23,087 nt of DNA from DAOTXL01 sp034435455 (GTDB taxonomy: Bacteria; Chloroflexota; Anaerolineae; JAAYZQ01). The notes under the pieces are model-generated. The model was given only the letters and a program-made list of their open reading frames with translations, was not told the DNA's origin and ran no database searches. The translations under genes were made by a program, and so were the position numbers. Positions 20,968-23,087 of this stretch are shown here, one piece after another (position 1 is the first letter of the stretch; each line of letters starts with the position of its first letter). Where the stretch lies: contig DAOTXL010000127.1 of assembly GCA_034435455.1 (NCBI GenBank), positions 1 to 23,087 on the forward strand. The letters run 5' to 3'.

Positions 20968-21702
20968 ATGCGCTGTCTGTTATTATCGGACATTCATAGC
21001 AACCGAGAGGCCTTTGAGGCGGTGCTGGCAGACGCCGGCGCGGTGGATGAGACCTGGTGCCTGGGGGACGTGGTGGGCTATGGGCCCGATCCCAACGCCT
21101 GCGTCGAACTGTTGCGTTCGTTGCCTCACCTGTGCATTGCCGGCAACCACGACTGGGCCACTCTGGGCAGGCTGGACCTGCGCGAGTTCAACCTCGATGC
21201 CCGCCAGGCCAATCTGTGGAACCGACAACAACTCACCCCTGAGAACCTGGCCTACCTGGAAGCCCTGCCTGAGATGTTGGTGCGGGAGCCGTTCACCCTG
21301 GTTCACGGCAGCCCCCGTCACCCGATCTGGGAGTATATCGTCTACACCACCACTGCCCAGGTCAATTTCTACCACTTTGATACCCCTTTCTGCCTGGTCG
21401 GCCACACCCACACGCCGGTTATCTTTCGCCTGACCAACGACAAGGGGGGGGGAAGGTGTGACACGCTGCCGCTACCGTTGAACGGCCCTCTGACCCTGGG
21501 CCCGGAGCGGCTGATCATCAATCCGGGGAGTGTCGGCCAGCCGCGCGACGGCAACCCCCAGGCCAGCTACGCTATCCTGGATACAGAGACGCTTGTGCTG
21601 GAGTACCGTCGCGTCTCCTACCCGGTGGAAAAAACCCAGGCCAAGATGATCGAGCACGATCTGCCGTTGCGGTTGGCGGTCCGGCTGGGATACGGATGGT
21701 AG
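20968..21702 (+). CDS. Calcineurin-like metallophosphoesterase (YfcE/YmdB-like)
   Basis: 244 residues from ATG 20968 with a weak SD (GGGAA). The five metal-binding blocks are clear: SDIHSN (7-12), GDVVGYGPDP (33-42), AGNHDW (58-63), VHGSPR, and GHTHTPV. This is the single-domain phosphodiesterase layout, and the GYGPDPNAC string is common in the group annotated as phosphodiesterase/DNA-repair-like. The substrate is unknown. The methyltransferase gene starts three bases after its stop. Confidence 0.93.
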   Translation: MRCLLLSDIHSNREAFEAVLADAGAVDETWCLGDVVGYGPDPNACVELLRSLPHLCIAGNHDWATLGRLDLREFNLDARQANLWNRQQLTPENLAYLEALPEMLVREPFTLVHGSPRHPIWEYIVYTTTAQVNFYHFDTPFCLVGHTHTPVIFRLTNDKGGGRCDTLPLPLNGPLTLGPERLIINPGSVGQPRDGNPQASYAILDTETLVLEYRRVSYPVEKTQAKMIEHDLPLRLAVRLGYGW

Positions 21703-21705
21703 GCG

Positions 21706-22461
21706 GTGGCCGGGGCTGAAGAGAAAGCGATCGCGCTGGGGCATCCCAGTTACGTGTGGGGCTTTGGGCAGGAGCGGCGGCTGGACCTTATCCGCCGCTT
21801 CGTGGCTTTAGAAGGCCGCACGATTCTGGATGTGGGTTGTGGGCTGGGGATGTACGTCCGGGCCCTCCGGCGCTTCAGCCCCCATGTGCACGGCCTGGAC
21901 CTGGACGCCGACAAGGTGACGGAGGCCGGTGGGGAGCTGCCCAACCTGAGTGTGGCGAGGGCGGAAAACCTGCCCTACGCCGATGGAAGCTTTGACGTGG
22001 TGCTGTCTCACGAGGTCCTCGAACATGTCACCGACGATCGCCAGGCGCTCGGCGAGGCTGTGCGCGTCCTCCGCCGCCCTGACCCCGATCGGGGACAGCC
22101 TGGCGGGCGGTTGGTGGTATTCGCCCCCAACCGGCTCTACCCGTTCGAGACCCACGGGGCCTGGTGGCGGGGGCGTTATCACTTTGGCAACATCCCGCTG
22201 GTGAACTATTTGCCTGACCGCTGGCGGGTGCGGTTCTGCCCCCATGTGCGGGCCTATACGCGGCGCGACCTGCGTCGCCTCCTGGCCGGGTTGCCGGTCA
22301 AGGTGGTGGTCCATACTCAGATCTTCCCCGGATACGACAAAGTGGCCCGCCGCCGCCCTGCCCTGGGGAGGGTGCTGCGAGGGGTGACCTATTTCCTGGA
22401 GCACACCCCCCTGCGGATCGGGGGCCTTTCCCACCTGCTCATCGTCGAAAAGATCGCCTGA
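21706..22461 (+). CDS. Class I SAM-dependent methyltransferase
   Basis: 251 residues from GTG 21706, three bases after the previous stop. Motif I is LDVGCGLGMYV (41-51), motif II acidic GLDLDAD, then ARAENLPYADGSFDVVLSHEVLEH, typical of the UbiE/Methyltransf_11 group. Between VLRR and GGRLVVFAPNR an extra PDPDRGQP is inserted in the usual LRPGG turn. The C-terminal half (FPFETHGAWW-like PFETHGAWWRGRYHFGNIPLVNYLP) is typical of glycan- or lipid-related methyltransferases but gives no sure substrate. Likely cotranscribed with the metallophosphoesterase. Confidence 0.88.
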   Translation: MAGAEEKAIALGHPSYVWGFGQERRLDLIRRFVALEGRTILDVGCGLGMYVRALRRFSPHVHGLDLDADKVTEAGGELPNLSVARAENLPYADGSFDVVLSHEVLEHVTDDRQALGEAVRVLRRPDPDRGQPGGRLVVFAPNRLYPFETHGAWWRGRYHFGNIPLVNYLPDRWRVRFCPHVRAYTRRDLRRLLAGLPVKVVVHTQIFPGYDKVARRRPALGRVLRGVTYFLEHTPLRIGGLSHLLIVEKIA

Positions 22462-22484
22462 CTCAGCAACGGTGGTGGGGTGGT

Positions 22485-22513
22485 TTGCCTGTTGGCCGGG
22501 CCTGTGCTATAAT
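22485..22513 (+). promoter_or_regulatory. Predicted promoter for tRNA-Ser
   Basis: TTGCCT (22485-22490), 17-bp spacer and TATAAT (22508-22513), ending 12 bp before the tRNA. Confidence 0.75.
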
Positions 22514-22525
22514 GGCCTGCTGCCA

Positions 22526-22611
22526 GGAGGGGTAGCATAGCTGGCCTAATGCGCGCGTCTCGAAAACGCGTGAGCAGAAATGCTCCGTGGGTTCGAATCC
22601 CACCCCCTCCG
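22526..22611 (+). tRNA. tRNA-Ser(CGA)
   Basis: Acceptor GGAGGGG pairs perfectly with CCCCTCC (22604-22610), discriminator G. The anticodon stem CGCGT/ACGCG holds loop CTCGAAA with anticodon CGA (reads UCG). A long variable arm (GAGCAGAAATGCTC) marks a class II tRNA, and the T arm is GTGGG TTCGAAT CCCAC. The CCA end is not encoded. Confidence 0.96.
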
Positions 22612-22615
22612 CCTG

Positions 22616-22633
22616 CACCGGGTCTTTCCGGTG
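22616..22633 (+). terminator. Hairpin after tRNA-Ser
   Basis: CACCGG (22616-22621) and CCGGTG (22628-22633) with loop GTCTTT form a short strong hairpin just after the tRNA. No T-run follows, so it may be a processing or pausing element rather than a true terminator. Confidence 0.4.
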
Positions 22634-22654
22634 TCGCATAATGGCGGGCGTGAT

Positions 22655-22683
22655 TTGACATTTTGCGTAAATCCCGGTATACT
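22655..22683 (+). promoter_or_regulatory. Predicted promoter for tRNA-Thr, tRNA-Thr and tuf
   Basis: TTGACA (22655-22660), 17-bp spacer and TATACT (22678-22683). A 10-bp inverted repeat (22685-22694 with 22723-22732, AACCGCCATC and GATGGCGGTT) begins right after the -10. Confidence 0.8.
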
Positions 22684-22750
22684 AAACCGCCATCAAACCC
22701 TGAATGGGATGGTTGAGCCGGGGATGGCGGTTCGATGGGGCGGAAAATGA

Positions 22751-22826
22751 GCCACCCTAGCTCAGCCGGCAGAGCAAGCGCCTTGTAAGCGCTGGGTCGT
22801 CGGTTCAAATCCGACGGGTGGCTCCA
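22751..22826 (+). tRNA. tRNA-Thr(TGT)
   Basis: Acceptor GCCACCC pairs with GGGTGGC, discriminator T and encoded CCA. Anticodon stem AGCGC/GCGCT holds loop CTTGTAA with anticodon TGT (reads ACA). T arm contains TTCAAAT. Confidence 0.95.
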
Positions 22827-22842
22827 ACAGAACAGGTCGTGC

Positions 22843-22915
22843 GCCCACGTAGCTCAGTCGGAAGAGCACTCCCTTGGTAAGGGCGAGGTCATGGGTTCAA
22901 ATCCCATCGTGGGCT
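22843..22915 (+). tRNA. tRNA-Thr(GGT)
   Basis: Acceptor GCCCACG pairs with CGTGGGC, discriminator T; CCA not encoded. Loop TTGGTAA gives anticodon GGT (reads ACC/ACU). The anticodon stem CTCCC/GGGCG has one T-C mismatch at the second pair (28-42); the other arms pair well. It lies just upstream of tuf, a linkage known in many bacteria. Confidence 0.9.
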
Positions 22916-22957
22916 TGGGCAAACGAGCGATTTTGAACAACACCAGGAGGTACAAGC

Positions 22958-23087
22958 ATGGGGAAGCCAAAGTTTGAGCGGACGAAAGAGCATGTCAACG
23001 TAGGGACGATTGGTCACATAGACCACGGCAAGACGACCCTGACGGCGGCGATCACCAAGGTTCTGGCTCTGAAGGGGATGGCCGACT
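22958..23087 (+). CDS. tuf: Elongation factor Tu (5' end only)
   Basis: ATG 22958 with consensus SD CAGGAGG. The 43 complete codons code the EF-Tu N-terminus: MGKPKFERTKEHVNVGTIGHIDHGKTTLTA. The G1 P-loop is GHIDHGKT, with Ile where most bacteria have Val. It delivers aminoacyl-tRNA to the ribosome as a GTPase. The gene continues beyond the right edge. The two tRNA-Thr genes upstream share the predicted promoter at 22655. Confidence 0.97.
   Translation, partial: MGKPKFERTKEHVNVGTIGHIDHGKTTLTAAITKVLALKGMAD

Overview
The window is a GC-rich bacterial chromosome segment. It has near-consensus sigma-70-type promoters with mostly 17-bp spacers, strong Shine-Dalgarno (SD) sites and some GTG/TTG starts. 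The EF-Tu N-terminus with GHIDHGKT, the FmdB protein with a Cys-rich tail, a tandem DUF881 pair and Thr-Pro-linked secreted proteins suggest a Chloroflexota (Anaerolineae-like) organism. That placement is inference, not proof.

Region 1 (about 1-6376, minus strand) is the accessory and most interesting part. Signal peptidase I (lepB) is followed by a tightly packed series: a RpiB-type sugar-phosphate isomerase, a deoxyribose-phosphate aldolase (DeoC), a MntA/HepT nucleotidyltransferase-HEPN toxin-antitoxin pair, and a tandem-domain bacterial microcompartment (BMC) shell protein of the EutL/BMC-T type. RpiB and DeoC both carry N-terminal amphipathic helices plus flexible linkers that look like encapsulation peptides. 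Together this matches a sugar-phosphate-utilising (SPU-type) BMC locus. Two membrane-anchored, Thr/Pro-linker surface proteins follow: a TolB-like propeller protein and a glycoside-hydrolase-like protein that runs off the left edge.

Region 2 (6508-8613, plus) holds a lipoprotein and two adjacent DUF881 coiled-coil membrane proteins. Region 3 (8653-12012) holds an alpha-oxoamine synthase (serine palmitoyltransferase/KBL-like) with an FmdB zinc ribbon on minus, a small PAS protein on plus, and an MgtE magnesium transporter on minus with a long structured leader.

Region 4 (12333-15893, plus) holds class II fructose-bisphosphate aldolase, RpiA, a winged-helix regulator and a DegV protein. Region 5 (15903-20910, minus) holds zinc-ribbon protein, family-4 uracil-DNA glycosylase and RNase J, and separately tsaE-tsaB-rimI (t6A synthesis and GNAT). 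Region 6 (20915-end, plus) holds a metallophosphoesterase, a SAM methyltransferase, tRNA-Ser(CGA), tRNA-Thr(TGT), tRNA-Thr(GGT) and the start of tuf.

Non-coding structure includes a family of 7-bp-periodic repeats at four gene junctions and two hairpins (mgtE, rpiA) whose 3' arms contain the Shine-Dalgarno. The promoters listed are pattern matches only.
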